Assembly: GCF_001310635.1 (NCBI RefSeq)
Contig: NZ_BAXR01000003.1
Location: 170,261 to 234,260 of the forward strand
Source of the DNA: Bacillus sp. JCM 19034
Lineage (GTDB): Bacteria > Bacillota > Bacilli > Bacillales > Bacillaceae_D
Length of the DNA: 64,000 bases
Reading direction: 5' to 3'
The position numbers were made by a program, and so were the translations under genes. The notes beneath the pieces are model-generated. The model was given only the letters and a program-made list of their open reading frames with translations, did no database searches and was not told the origin of the DNA. Every line of letters begins with the position of its first letter. Position 1 is the first letter of the stretch. Below, in pieces: positions 50,158 through 60,082 of this stretch.

Positions 50158-52959
50158 ATGACAAAGAAATATGATTTTCCATTTCAAAATCCCGATTTAC
50201 CAATTGATGAGAGGGTTAATGATTTAGTTTCGAGATTTACATTGGAAGAGAAAATTACATTGATGCATCAATTTCAACCTGAAATTAAACGATTAGGCAT
50301 TAAAGCACATAAACAAGGAACAGAAGCAGCTCATGGTATCGCATGGTTAGGAGAAGCGACTGTTTTCCCACAAAATATAGGGTTATCTCATACATGGAAT
50401 CGCCATTTAATGAAACAAATTGGAGAGGTGATTGGTGATGAGGCACGTGTCTTTTATCAAAAGGATCCGGATGTGAACGGTTTAACATTATGGGCACCTA
50501 CAGTTGATCTAGAGCGTGATCCTCGTTGGGGACGGACAGAAGAAGCGTATGGGGAAGATCCGACACTTGTTGGGGAACTTGCAACCGAGCTAGTAAAAGG
50601 AATGCAAGGGGATCATCCTGAATATTTAAAAACGGTTGCAACGTTAAAACACTTTCTAGGAAACAATAATGAAGTCGATCGTGGAGAATGTTCAGCTAGT
50701 ATTGATCCACGTAATATGCATGAATATTATTTAAAGGCGTTTGAACCGGTTTTTATTAAAGGTAAAGCAAAATCGATGATGACAGCCTATAATTCCATTA
50801 ATGGGACACCAGCATTACTTCATCCATATGTTAAAGAACTTGTAAAAGAAGCATGGGGAATGGATGGTTTTATTGTAAGTGATGCAGGTGATGTATTAGG
50901 AATAGCAAGAGATCATAAGTACTATGACAATCATGCCGAAGGTATGGCTGATACGATTAAAAGTGGGATTGATAGTATTACAGATGATAAAGAGGAGTCT
51001 TTAGAAGCAATTAGAGAGGCACTGCAGCAAGGGTTGTTAGTAGAGGCGGATCTCGATATAGCTTGAGAAATGCGTTCCGTGTTCGTTTTTGGTTGGGAGA
51101 ATTCGATAAAGAGAGAAATCCTTATACAAATATTCCTGAATCAAAGCTGTTAGCAAAGGAGCACCAAGAGCTTTCGTACAAAGCAGCACAAGAACAGGTT
51201 GTTCTATTAAAAAATGAAGCAGAAACATTGCCTTTACAATCGTCAAATGTACATAAGGTTGCTGTACTAGGACCATTGTGTAATGATGTACATGCAGATT
51301 GGTATAGTGGAACGCCGTCTTATCGTATCACGCCATTAGATGGTATTCGATCAAAGATTGAAGAGAAAGAAGTTGTTAGTCATGAGGGCTATCATTTAGT
51401 GAAAATCCGTTCAAAACAGACTGGGCATTATATCGGGATTGATTCCGATGACGAATATAAGCTTGTGGCCGATAAAAATATAAATGATGCAGAGGTTTTT
51501 CAATTTACTGATTGGGGATGGGGAAGTCAAACATTAAAGTCAACGACAACGGGAAAATTTGTTACAACAGGTGATACGTATCTTACTGCAACGGCCGAGG
51601 AAGCAAGAGGCTGGTTTGTAAAGGAATTATTTACATTAACAAAAAAAGAAACGACGAAATTAAATGCATGGGATGGTCAATCGATTTGGATTGGTGAGAA
51701 CGGCCGATTACAAATAGGCGATAATAAGATAGAGCATAGTGATTTATTTGAGATAGAGACCGTTGAAAATGGTTTAGAGGAAGCTGTGAAATTAGCCAGT
51801 CATGCGGATACGGCGATTGTTTTTGTCGGAAATAGTCCATTTATTAATGGGAAAGAAACGATAGATCGTAAGGATATTATTCTTCCACCAGATCAAGAAC
51901 ATTTAGTTCGTGCAGTTAAGGAAGTTAATAAGAATGTAATTGTCGTGATTGTTAGTAGTTACCCTTATGCAGTAAATTGCAGATGAACATATACCTGCCA
52001 TTGTCTATTCTTCACATGCTGGACCAGAGCTCGGCTCAGCTGTTGCTGATGTTCTATTTGGTGATTATAATCCAGCAGGACGGTTAAGCATGACATGGTA
52101 CAAATCTGTGGATCAGCTACCAAGTATTATGGATTATGATATTATAAAAGGGAAGAGAACATACCAATATTTTGATGGTGATGTCCTTTATCCATTTGGA
52201 CATGGCTTAAGTTACACTCATTTTGACTATCGACAATTGAAATTGTCTTGTGATAAAGCAAATCAAAATGATCGTATACAAATTGAATTTACTGTTGAAA
52301 ATAGCGGTACATTTGATGGTGATGAAGTTGTTCAGCTTTATGTGAAAGCAAACCATTCTCGTGTGAAGAGACCGTTAAAAACACTTAAGAATTTTAAACG
52401 CTTATCGATAAAGAGTGGTGAAAGTGCTCAAGTGAAATTCGAATTACCGGCTTCTGAGTTAGCATTCTGGGATGTTGTAAGTGAATCATATAAAGTAGAA
52501 ACTGGCACCTATACGATTATGGTCGGAACCTCTTCAGCAAACTTACCGTTACAAACGACCATTGACATAATTGGAGATGAGTTAGAACAACGTACATTTA
52601 AGAATAAGGTTAAGGCCTTTAATTATGATGATTATCACAATGTTTACGTAGATGAAGGTGAAAATAGAGAATATTGTATTCGAACTAATGATCAAAATGG
52701 TTGGATCGGGTTTTACCAAAATGATCTTAGTTACCCGTTTTCGCAATGGAAAGTGAGAGTTTATAGTGAAGCTGCAGCCGAGATTCAGCTTAGAGTTGGA
52801 AGTGTTGATGGTGATATTATCGCTTCGATTGTGATTGATGGTACACATCAGTGGCAACAATTGCAAACAGATGTAAAAGAGGCTATATCTGAAAATTGTG
52901 TTGACCTTTATGTCGTTTTAAGAGGGGATATACAACTTAGCTGGTTACAATTATTATAA
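50158..52959 (+). CDS. Glycoside hydrolase family 3 beta-glucosidase/xylosidase with inserted domain (two frameshifts)
   Basis: Three pieces join into about 933 residues: one base is missing near 51060 (GDLDIA to LRNAFRVRFWLGEFD) and one T is extra near 51978 (AVNADEHIPAIVYSS). The N-terminal (beta/alpha)8 domain has KTVATLKHFLGNNNE and the nucleophile Asp in FIVSDAGDV. The (alpha/beta)6 domain starts VVLLKNEAETLPL and is interrupted by about 150 residues (about 51390-51770, HYIGIDSDD, KFVTTGDTYL) resembling a fascin-like beta-trefoil. A fibronectin III-like domain and a C-terminal beta-sandwich (CBM6-like, QIQLSWLQLL) follow. No signal peptide: cytoplasmic. Substrate linkage not certain. Confidence 0.88.
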
Positions 52960-52965
52960 AATGAT

Positions 52966-53001
52966 AAATGTAGGGTGTTTCTAGTGAGACATCCTACATT
53001 T
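52966..53001 (+). terminator. Hairpin between GH3 and the YteS-like gene
   Basis: AAATGTAGGGTGT pairs with ACATCCTACATTT (one G-U). No strong T-run; it may be a partial terminator. Confidence 0.6.
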
Positions 53002-53025
53002 AAAGGATATTAAAGGGTGTTTATA

Positions 53026-53550
53026 TTGAGAAAACGTTTACTACTTCTCTTATTTAGTTTTGGATGTTTCCTTCAATTAGTTGGATGCAGTCAAAAAGAA
53101 CCATCTTCTTTAACGATTATGTTTTTTTCAGATTTGCCATCTGCTCTAACAAATCCATTGACTGAATATACAGCGAACATATATAACGACCCTTCGATTG
53201 AAACAAATATTCATATGTATTTATCGTCCCCGGAAAAGCTAACGGTTGAAATGGTAGCAGGTGAAGCAGATATATTCGTTGTAGAGGACTGGATGTACAA
53301 CATTATTTTTGACCCTGTCATATTACATCCATTAGATGAGATAGCGAGCAAAGAAGAAGTTAATCATCGATTTTACGGAACAAATGAACTTACAGGTGAT
53401 AAGCATGTGTACGCACTTGAAATGAATAGTAATTCTAATCTTTTCAAGGAGTTAAATATTGAATACTCGGAGCCTCTTATTGCGGTAATGATGAGGGACC
53501 GAGAGTTAAACGATGTCGGTATTGATGTTTTAGAGCATTGGTATAAATGA
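53026..53550 (+). CDS. YteS-like small lipoprotein
   Basis: TTG at 53026 is best spaced from AAAGGGTG; GTG 53017 is an alternative in the same frame. 174 residues; signal peptide MRKRLLLLLFSFGCFLQ with lipobox LVGC. The rest looks like the N-terminal lobe of a solute-binding protein (SLTIMFFSDLPSALT, EMVAGEADIFVVED). Size, lipobox and pairing with a DUF624 gene recall YteS in the B. subtilis rhamnogalacturonan operon, whose role is unknown. Possibly an accessory to uptake or sensing. Confidence 0.65.
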   Translation: MRKRLLLLLFSFGCFLQLVGCSQKEPSSLTIMFFSDLPSALTNPLTEYTANIYNDPSIETNIHMYLSSPEKLTVEMVAGEADIFVVEDWMYNIIFDPVILHPLDEIASKEEVNHRFYGTNELTGDKHVYALEMNSNSNLFKELNIEYSEPLIAVMMRDRELNDVGIDVLEHWYK

Positions 53551-53572
53551 ATTTGTTTAAAGGATGAAGATG

Positions 53573-54214
53573 ATGCAGAGAAATTTGACAGATACGCCAC
53601 TTTATACGATAGCGGATTGGGTGATGAGATTAGCTTACATTAATTTGTTATGGATAGGCTTCACAATTATTGGGTTAGTACTCTTCGGTTTCTTCCCTGC
53701 AACTGTTGCAATGTTTACGATTATACGGCAAATGATTTTAAAAGAGGATGATATTCCGATTTTTAAAACATTTGTATCCGTTATGAAAAAAGATTTCATA
53801 CGTGCAAATGCGGTAGGCTTAGTGGTAGCAGTCGTCGGATATATCCTTTATATCGATTTTCTTTATTTAGGTACTACTAGTGGATATTTGCATATGATTT
53901 TGTCGATTGTTTTTGTTTTACTAGCGATATGTTATCTAGCCGTCTGTTTAATGATCATGCCAGTGTTCGTACATTTTGATTTAACGTTTCGACAGTATTT
54001 TCAGCACGCATTTTTATTTGCATTACTTAATCCACATATTATGATTTTTATTGGTGTAGGCTTTTATGTTGTGTATCATGTCTTTAACTTTTTACCTGGC
54101 TTGACATTGTTTTTCTGTGGAAGTCTGCTAACACTATTTGTGATGTGGAGTGCGCTTTTAGCATTTAATCGAATTGAAAAGAAACAACAGAAGCTACAAA
54201 TGAATAAAGAATGA
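53573..54214 (+). CDS. YesL/YteU-type DUF624 membrane protein
   Basis: About 213 residues. ATG 53573 (or 53570) is properly spaced from AAAGGA; ATG 53564 is too close. Five to six membrane helices; DUF624 hallmark near the N-terminus (YTIADWVMRLAYINLLWIGFTIIGLVLFGFFPATVAMF). DUF624 proteins accompany YesM/YesN-type systems and LplABC-type importers in many Bacillales, with unknown function. Last gene of the island. Confidence 0.85.
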   Translation: MQRNLTDTPLYTIADWVMRLAYINLLWIGFTIIGLVLFGFFPATVAMFTIIRQMILKEDDIPIFKTFVSVMKKDFIRANAVGLVVAVVGYILYIDFLYLGTTSGYLHMILSIVFVLLAICYLAVCLMIMPVFVHFDLTFRQYFQHAFLFALLNPHIMIFIGVGFYVVYHVFNFLPGLTLFFCGSLLTLFVMWSALLAFNRIEKKQQKLQMNKE

Positions 54215-54305
54215 CAAATGATGCAATGCAAAGATAGATAATCTTTTGGGCATTTCGCTTTTAAAATTTTTACAGTTCCATAAGTTCAAATAAGTAAGCA
54301 CAATA

Positions 54306-54334
54306 AACGCCTCTTCAAGCATGTGAAGGGCGTT
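54306..54334. other. Stem-loop after the DUF624 gene
   Basis: AACGCC-CTTCA pairs with TGAAG-GGCGTT with a bulge. No T-run; possible remnant of a terminator. Confidence 0.4.
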
Positions 54335-54388
54335 GTAGCATATTAGTAGTATGAGGATTAACAAGAAAATAATCTGATACAGGAGAAA

Positions 54389-54431
54389 GCACTGGCATCG
54401 TTACAATGTTGTAAAAACGATGCCAGTGCGA
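54389..54431 (-). terminator. Terminator of the YtvI-like gene
   Basis: CACTGGCATCGTT and AACGATGCCAGTG form a perfect 13-bp stem across a 13-nt loop, just past the minus-strand stop codon. Confidence 0.75.
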
Positions 54432-54444
54432 TTTGAATTTCTTA

Positions 54445-55503
54445 TTATATTTTAAAATTCAGTTTAATAATGCCAGCTTCTTTTGCCGATGTAAAAGCAA
54501 TGACTATGAGAGGTCCAATAATAAAACCTAACACCCCAAATAACATTAGACCTATGTACATGGCAATGAGTGTGGCTAATGGAGATAGACCAATTTGCTG
54601 CCCCATCACTTTTGGTTCAACTGTTCTCCGTATGACAAGTAATATTGCGGCTAGAATAAGTAGTTGTGTGCCCATGCTAATATTTCCTGCAAACAATTGA
54701 AAGATAGCCCATGGTGCTAAGATGGCAATTGACCCAATTAACGGAATAAAGTCGATAATCCAAATGACAAAGGCCATAATCAGGGCGACATCAGGTGCGA
54801 TCAATAAAAGACCAATTAACGATACGACAAAAATAACTATACTAACAAGAAATTGTGCTTTTAAAAAGCCCCATAGGACATGCTTTAATCGCGATGTCAT
54901 AAAGTTTACTTTTTCCTTTGTTTTATCAGATAAATAAGAGAAGAACTTACGTTTTAAAACAGGTAATTCAAGTAAAAATAAAAATAAAGCAATTAAATAA
55001 ACGATGATTGATACAAGGTAACCTGGAATACTTGAAACAAACGCTGTTACGTCGTTTATAATATTTCGCTCATTAATCGTGTCACGAATGTCGTTTAATG
55101 TTCTGGTCACTAAAACGTTAATTTCTTCAACGAGCTCAGGTGGTAAATTGTCATATTCTTGTTCCATGTTACGTTGAAAATTAAGCCAGGCACGATTAAT
55201 GTCATTAATGTGTTGTGGTAAATTTTCTACAATTTGTGAACCTTGGGTAATCGCTTTTGTAACAGTATAATAGCCAGCTAATCCAATAAAGCAAATAAAT
55301 AAGGTGAAAACGATCATAACAGCTAAGTTCCGCTTTAAGCGAAGACGTTTGTGTAAAGATTCAACCGTAGGTGATAACAGCAAAGCACTGAAGAAGGCCA
55401 CTAATAATGGAATCGATATTGGAATAATAAAATAAGCTGCAATCGCTAGAGCGATTAAGCTAATAATAAGGATAATTGTACGTTTAGTCATGAAAGCTGC
55501 CAA
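54445..55503 (-). CDS. AI-2E/YtvI-family membrane protein
   Basis: 352 residues, TTG start at 55503 with GAGGAG 7 nt upstream (ATG 55491 is an alternative). About seven to eight membrane helices in the arrangement of the AI-2E transporter family (former UPF0118), with PLIGSIAILAPWAI and VEPKVMGQQIGLSPLATLIAMYIG near the end. Bacillus members of this type include YtvI, a sporulation integral membrane protein. Substrate unknown; other family members export autoinducer or act as Na+/H+ antiporters, so a role at high pH is conceivable. Intact, monocistronic. Confidence 0.8.
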   Translation of the reverse strand: MAAFMTKRTIILIISLIALAIAAYFIIPISIPLLVAFFSALLLSPTVESLHKRLRLKRNLAVMIVFTLFICFIGLAGYYTVTKAITQGSQIVENLPQHINDINRAWLNFQRNMEQEYDNLPPELVEEINVLVTRTLNDIRDTINERNIINDVTAFVSSIPGYLVSIIVYLIALFLFLLELPVLKRKFFSYLSDKTKEKVNFMTSRLKHVLWGFLKAQFLVSIVIFVVSLIGLLLIAPDVALIMAFVIWIIDFIPLIGSIAILAPWAIFQLFAGNISMGTQLLILAAILLVIRRTVEPKVMGQQIGLSPLATLIAMYIGLMLFGVLGFIIGPLIVIAFTSAKEAGIIKLNFKI

Positions 55504-55724
55504 TTTCGGACTCCTCTCTTCTACAAGAATGATATACGTTAGTCAAATGTTGGTTTGAAGAGTGTATATGTAAAACATGAGATCAAGACTGAACTCTTCA
55601 TTCTATTATATTATGAAGCCATTTAATTGAACAGATATATATGTATTTCTATTCTTATGGTATACTCATTCAAGTGTTTAATCAATGTAAAGGGCTTTAA
55701 TTTTGTGAAAGGTGTGTGTCTTTA

Positions 55725-56179
55725 GTGAAAGTAGTAAAATGGCTTGTTTTTATTAGCTTTCTAATACTAGTTGCTTGCCAATCACCTGATCCGTTATCGT
55801 TAACGCTAGTAGAAAACGATGAAGAATTAGTGGAGTTTGTGACTGACTATAAAAAAGCGATGGTTGATTCAGTTAATAACGGTCATATTAATGACGTCGA
55901 ACCTTTTTTAATGGAAAATGTAAGTTTTTATCATTCATTAAGAAGATACGTAGATGATTTACATAGTAATGGTGCTAAAAAGAGCTATTAGAATTTAATG
56001 TAGAGAACGTATACGAAGATGAAGTAGGAGAGTACTATGTCGATGCATATGAATCTGTCGCTATTCGTTATCCTAATGATGAAATACAATTGATTGATCG
56101 TTATGTAACATTTGAGATGAACCGTCTTAAAAATGGAGCTTTAAGAATTGTAACGATACGGGAGCGTAAAGAAGAGTAA
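55725..56179 (+). CDS. Lipoprotein with NTF2-like fold (TcaA-C-terminal type; frameshifted)
   Basis: GTG 55725 (MKVVKWLVFISFLI) is well spaced from AAAGGTG; an in-frame GTG at 55716 is too close. Lipobox LVAC. One A is missing near 55978 (GCTAAAAAGAGC); repair reads GAKKELLEFNVENVYED and gives about 151 residues ending IRERKEE. The sequence resembles the NTF2-like C-terminal domain of TcaA-type proteins (FVTDYKKAMVDSVNNGHINDVEPFL). Attribution is tentative. It lies next to ylbA. Confidence 0.6.
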
Positions 56180-56214
56180 AAGAATGGCTGGCCATCCTTT
56201 TACTCTTCTTCTGA
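56166..56214. terminator. Bidirectional terminator overlapping two 3' ends
   Basis: AAGAAGAGTAAAAG and CTTTTACTCTTCTT form a 14-bp stem; both convergent genes end inside it. Confidence 0.85.
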
Positions 56215-56556
56215 TTCTAAATTCGCTTTAAGAAGCTCTAGCTTTTTATTACACTTATCAATAATTTGTTGTGGGAACTCCTCACCTTCATACTCAACAC
56301 CGTGTGGATAATAATGCTTACCAAGAATTGGTGTCATTAGTTTTACAATCGTGTCCTCTTTTGGAATTTCCCCTTTAATAGCGTATGCAGGTACTCGCAA
56401 ATAATAAGTGTTTCCTTGGTTTACGATTTTATAATCGAACATAACACGTTCATAGTCCCATTGACCTGCGTGAACAAGTCCAATTGATTCACATGCATAT
56501 CGGAGAGTTTCAAATCGTAATTCTTTATCAGCTAATTCAATGTGATCAAACCTCAC
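56200..56556 (-). CDS. ylbA: YlbA, YugN-like family
   Basis: GTG 56556 follows GGAGGCGG; the longer frame from 56625 is not supported. 118 residues: [65 protein letters not shown], all characteristic of YugN-like proteins. First gene of the ylb block, opposite to its neighbours. Cytoplasmic, function unknown. Confidence 0.85.
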   Translation of the reverse strand: MRFDHIELADKELRFETLRYACESIGLVHAGQWDYERVMFDYKIVNQGNTYYLRVPAYAIKGEIPKEDTIVKLMTPILGKHYYPHGVEYEGEEFPQQIIDKCNKKLELLKANLESEEE

Positions 56557-56749
56557 TGTTAATCCGCCTCCAATTGATCTTATATGTACTCTTTTAATGA
56601 TAGTATGAATTAAGCATTGATGCAATCTTTAATCATGAATGTTTTGTGGAGATTTGGTTTCGACATATTGATACAACCTTAGAGGAAGGAACAACGATAT
56701 GAAAATCGAATGAATATAGGAGTTATTTATTACAGAATTGAGGTGCCCT

Positions 56750-57840
56750 ATGAAGAAGTTACTGATTATGGCTATACTCGTTTGTCTTCTTCTTTTTTTC
56801 TAATTATTGAGTCAGATGAACGGATGAGTAAGCCGATAAGCGAACCAGATGATTTCGAAATAGAAGACGTTCCATTGTTAGAAGATGAACAAAGCGTTGA
56901 AGATGACCCAGTAGATCATGAAGATGAAAATGAGGAACTAGATAGTAATGAGCAATCGTTAATTGGTCTCTTAAGTAGTGAAGTGATGGAGCGTTTTGGT
57001 GAGCCTGTTCGAATTGATCAGGCTATTTATTCATATGATTGGTGGATATACCCGCATGATGAGAAACCTACTTCTTATTTGCAAATGGGAATACAGGATG
57101 ATCATGTTGTTACGGTATTCGCCGCTGGTGATCTAATCGATTCTTTCTATTCGTTTGCCGATACGTATGAGGAGTTAGATGAGTATTTTTCCTTTTCTAA
57201 TCAAGTAGAGGTTAAAGCATCAAAAGGTCAATATCAATTTCAATTGAGTAATGAAGATCTAACCTCGAGGCCATTAGTTGAAGTTGATGGAGATTGGGTC
57301 CAGCTTTACTTTGATACGTTTACGGGCGAACTTTCAAGTATACGTGTTTTAGATGCTGATACGTTAGTAGAGATGAGGCCTTATTCGGTTTCCTATATTG
57401 GAGTGACACCTGAGAGACCGACTGTATCTAACGAGGTATGGCAGGAAGTTGAGAAAGGAGAAGCGAGGCAAATATTTGACTATTCAAATGTTATACGTGC
57501 TAGACACGGGTTAGAACCTTATAAATGGGAAGAGGATGTTTCCGTTGTTGCTTATGAGCATAGCCGAGAAATGAAGGAAAAAGAATATTTTTCGCATACA
57601 TCGCCTGAATATGGCGAGCTAGATGATCGCTTTGATCGTAAAGACATTCGCTTTCGATTAGCAGGTGAAAATATCGCAGCAATGTATATGGATGGTTTAG
57701 CAGCAGTTGAAGGTTGGCTGAATAGTGAAGGGCATCGAGTTAATTTACTTCATGAAGAGTTTACTCACCTTGGTGTCGGAGTGTTTCAAGACTATTATAC
57801 ACAAAATTTTATGACGCCATGGGCAAACATAAATGAATGA
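56750..57840 (+). CDS. ylbC: YlbC, CAP-domain secreted protein (frameshifted)
   Basis: The likely start is ATG 56750 after GAGGTG: MKKLLIMAILVCLLLFF gives a signal peptide, then one T is missing in the run at 56793-56799; repair continues LIIESDERMSKPISE. About 363 residues. An acidic linker, a CAP-associated N-terminal domain (LLSSEVMERFGEPVRIDQAIYSYDWWIY) and a C-terminal CAP/SCP domain (VIRARHGLEPYKW, HSREMKEKEYFSHTSP, AGENIAAMY, GWLNSEGHRVNLLHEEFTHLGVG). Extracellular. Corresponds to YlbC. The reading from 56710 is an out-of-frame artefact at its N-terminus. Confidence 0.88.
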
Positions 57841-57903
57841 TCACCTCGGACTAGGCTCTTGCGTATAATATAGTAGTAAAAGAGCGTTTAAGGTGGTGAT
57901 AAG

Positions 57904-58331
57904 ATGAGCAAAAATGGACTTCATCCATCAGTTTTGCAGTTTAAAGAATTTATGGGAAGAAATCCTCATCTTATAAAAGAGGTAAGTGAAAATAATAAAT
58001 CATTACAAGAACTGTTTGAAGAGTGGAGTGTATTCGGTGAAGAGCATGAACATTGGAGCACGTATATGACAACCGAAAAGGAACCAGATCGTGAAAATAG
58101 TGAGAATAATAAAGAAAAACAAGAAGAAACAACGAATGCGGGAGCAACCAATGCATTAGGTCAAATTATGGGGTTAGTAAGTAAGTTGAATTTCGATGAT
58201 CTACAACAACATTTAAACCAGTTCAGCTCAGTTCTTGGAAATGTACAAAATGTGGTTCAATCCTTTCAAAAACAACCGGATCAAAAGCACCAGCAACCGA
58301 ATGATCATCCTTTTCTTTTCGAAGAGATTAA
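57904..58331 (+). CDS. ylbD: YlbD-like spore coat protein (frameshifted at 3' end)
   Basis: ATG 57904 after AAGGTGGTG. 142 residues after adding one T at about 58316-58319, which gives the natural ending PFLFRRD; without it the frame runs on into ylbE. N-terminal HPSVLQFKEFMGRNPHLI and the middle SVLGNVQNVVQSFQK match the YlbD coat-protein family; the interior is Glu/Asn-rich. Sporulation-related by family. The next gene starts 17 nt later, so the two are coupled. Confidence 0.8.
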
Positions 58332-58348
58332 GAAAGGTCGTGTAAGAG

Positions 58349-58588
58349 ATGCGATTAGAAGTGCAGCAATATCTATATGAACAGCAGCCAGAGCTTCGTC
58401 AATTTATTAGACAACATCCCAATTGGTATCGTAAGCTTAGTCGTGATCCTTCGCAAATCTCACTGTTAGAAAAAGAAGCAAATCAATTTTATGGTCGGAC
58501 ATTCCCTCAAAGAGTTGAAAAAATGCAAGAATCATTAGGTCTTATTATGATGGTAATGGAAATGTTAAAAATGGGGCAAAATACTTGA
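58349..58588 (+). CDS. ylbE: YlbE-like protein
   Basis: 79 residues: MRLEVQQYLYEQQPELRQFIRQHPNWYRKLSRDP, then QFYGRTFPQRVEKMQESLG, the YlbE family pattern. Immediately after ylbD, with AAAGG upstream. Helical, cytoplasmic, function unknown. A terminator follows. Confidence 0.88.
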   Translation: MRLEVQQYLYEQQPELRQFIRQHPNWYRKLSRDPSQISLLEKEANQFYGRTFPQRVEKMQESLGLIMMVMEMLKMGQNT

Positions 58589-58604
58589 ACATAATAAATG
58601 TGAA

Positions 58605-58641
58605 AGCTTGATAAGTGGCATCTTCTTATCAAGCTATTTTT
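58605..58641 (+). terminator. Terminator of ylbC-ylbD-ylbE
   Basis: AGCTTGATAAG and CTTATCAAGCT form an 11-bp stem, then ATTTTTA. Confidence 0.85.
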
Positions 58642-58715
58642 AATAGTAGACATAAAGAAATCACTCGTATAGGACTGTTTGTCTTGCACAAGATATACTA
58701 ATAAGGGGTGTTAAT

Positions 58716-59133
58716 ATGAAACGTCATATAATAGTTATTGCAATTCTGTTTATATTGTCTTTATCAAATCATGCAGTTGCTAATAACAAATCAATTACTG
58801 TTGAACCAATTTTAAGTGTAGGATCTGTTTCGATTGAAACCGGAAATCCGTTACACCTAGATGTTGACTATCATTTGGATGGAAGTCAATTGTTTGTTGA
58901 GTGCCAATTAACTGGATTTTCATTTAAACGTGAAGCAGTAGGAACCTTCATCAAGAAAATGAAGGCATTTACGAGTGTATGTAGATGATGAACACATTGC
59001 AACGGTTTTTGAACCAGCGTTTTATATGCGAGATTTACCTAAAGGAGATCATGAAATTAAAATCCAAGTAATTCAAAATGATCACACTCCATACGAAGGA
59101 TTAGAGGAAGTGTTATCGATTACGGTTGAGTAA
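58716..59133 (+). CDS. Secreted Ig-like-fold protein of unknown function (two frameshifts)
   Basis: ATG 58716 after AAGGGGTG. A cleavable signal peptide (MKRHIIVIAILFILSLSNHAVA) precedes a predicted all-beta region. Two one-base deletions, near 58948 and 58975, are needed to read FHQENEGIYEVYVDDEHIATVFEPAFYMRDLPKGDHEIKIQV (given here only as key blocks: YVDDEHIATVFEP and LPKGDHEIKIQV). About 139 residues. The VYVDDEHI...LPKGDHEIKI pattern suggests an Ig-like or PEGA-like sandwich. Its stop overlaps the convergent ATP-grasp gene by 14 nt. Confidence 0.6.
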
Positions 59134-59892
59134 ACATTTCAGTAATATAACGATAAATGTAACCCTCGACCGAAATGCCTTGTTGTTGGAATCCTTGATT
59201 TCCAAACAGTGTATTAAACTCTAGAAAATAGTAATGTCCATCCACTTCTACTAAATCGAACCCAGCATGATTAATTCCAAGACGATTAGCTGTATGGCGG
59301 ACAAGCTCAAGTGCAGCTTCGGGTATGTCATCAAATGAAATGTGGGCTCCTTTGGCAACGTTATTATGAAATGAATTCGATTGATTGATTCGCCAATATG
59401 CAGTTATAACATCATTACCAACAACACACACACGTAAGTCACGGTCGATCGGGAGGTACTCTTGAACATATAAATACGGATTTTGTTCAGCATACTCATG
59501 AAATTGTTCGTGTGTTTTAATTAAAAATACTCCTTTTCCCATTGAGCTGCGAATTTCTTTTGCAACAAACGGAAATGAAAACTCAGCAAAAACACGATTA
59601 ACATTTTCCTGATTATTCCCTAAGATTAGTGTTTTCGGAACATGTTCCGGTACGACACTCCATAACCCTCTTGTCACTTCAATTTTATTAAATCCTAGTT
59701 GAATGGATTGAATACTAGGGAAAATGTTTTTCTTCATCCATAAACAAGTGCATTAACTTGCCAATTTTCAGGGAATAAACATATATCTGCTGTAGCAATT
59801 TTATCTCGTTCTTCAAACATGTGCTCAGGTTTTACATATTTAATGCCGGGAATGCCAATAGTACGAAATGGATTAAATGTAACGATATTCAA
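59120..59892 (-). CDS. ATP-grasp protein, YheC/YheD or RimK-like (frameshifted)
   Basis: TTG 59892 (MNIVTFNPFRTIGIPGIKYV) after AGAGGTG. One base is missing near 59738; repair gives ALVYGMKKNIFPSIQS and about 257 residues. The ATP-grasp domain has PFVAKEIRSSMGKGVFLIK (ATP-binding loop), YVQEYLPIDRDLRVCVVG and HAGFDLVEVDGHYYFLEFNTLFGNQG (Mg-binding Glu/Asn). It probably ligates an amino acid to a peptide or polymer; Bacillus relatives (YheC/D) are spore-coat associated. Substrate unknown. Confidence 0.75.
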
Positions 59893-60082
59893 TTTTTTGC
59901 ACCTCTTTAGAAATAGTCAGGTAGAACATTTAGTTGCAAAGATGTTGTAATGAAAATCAATGTATAGATGGAAAAATTATATTCTTAGCATTATCTGCTG
60001 TCAATAAAATATGAGAAGATGTGCACATATATTGTGATTGATTTATTTCATGGTATACTAAACGAAGTAGGAGGTGCTATAA

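Noticed and set aside
36881-54214. Island genes as true pseudogenes undergoing decay
   Set aside because: The density and type of frameshifts equal those in the core genes pdhA, ctaC and ctaE, so they say nothing about selection on the island.
58335-58380. Longer C-terminus for YlbD overlapping ylbE
   Set aside because: One missing T in a homopolymer explains it; with the T the family-typical PFLFRRD ending appears and ylbE follows cleanly.
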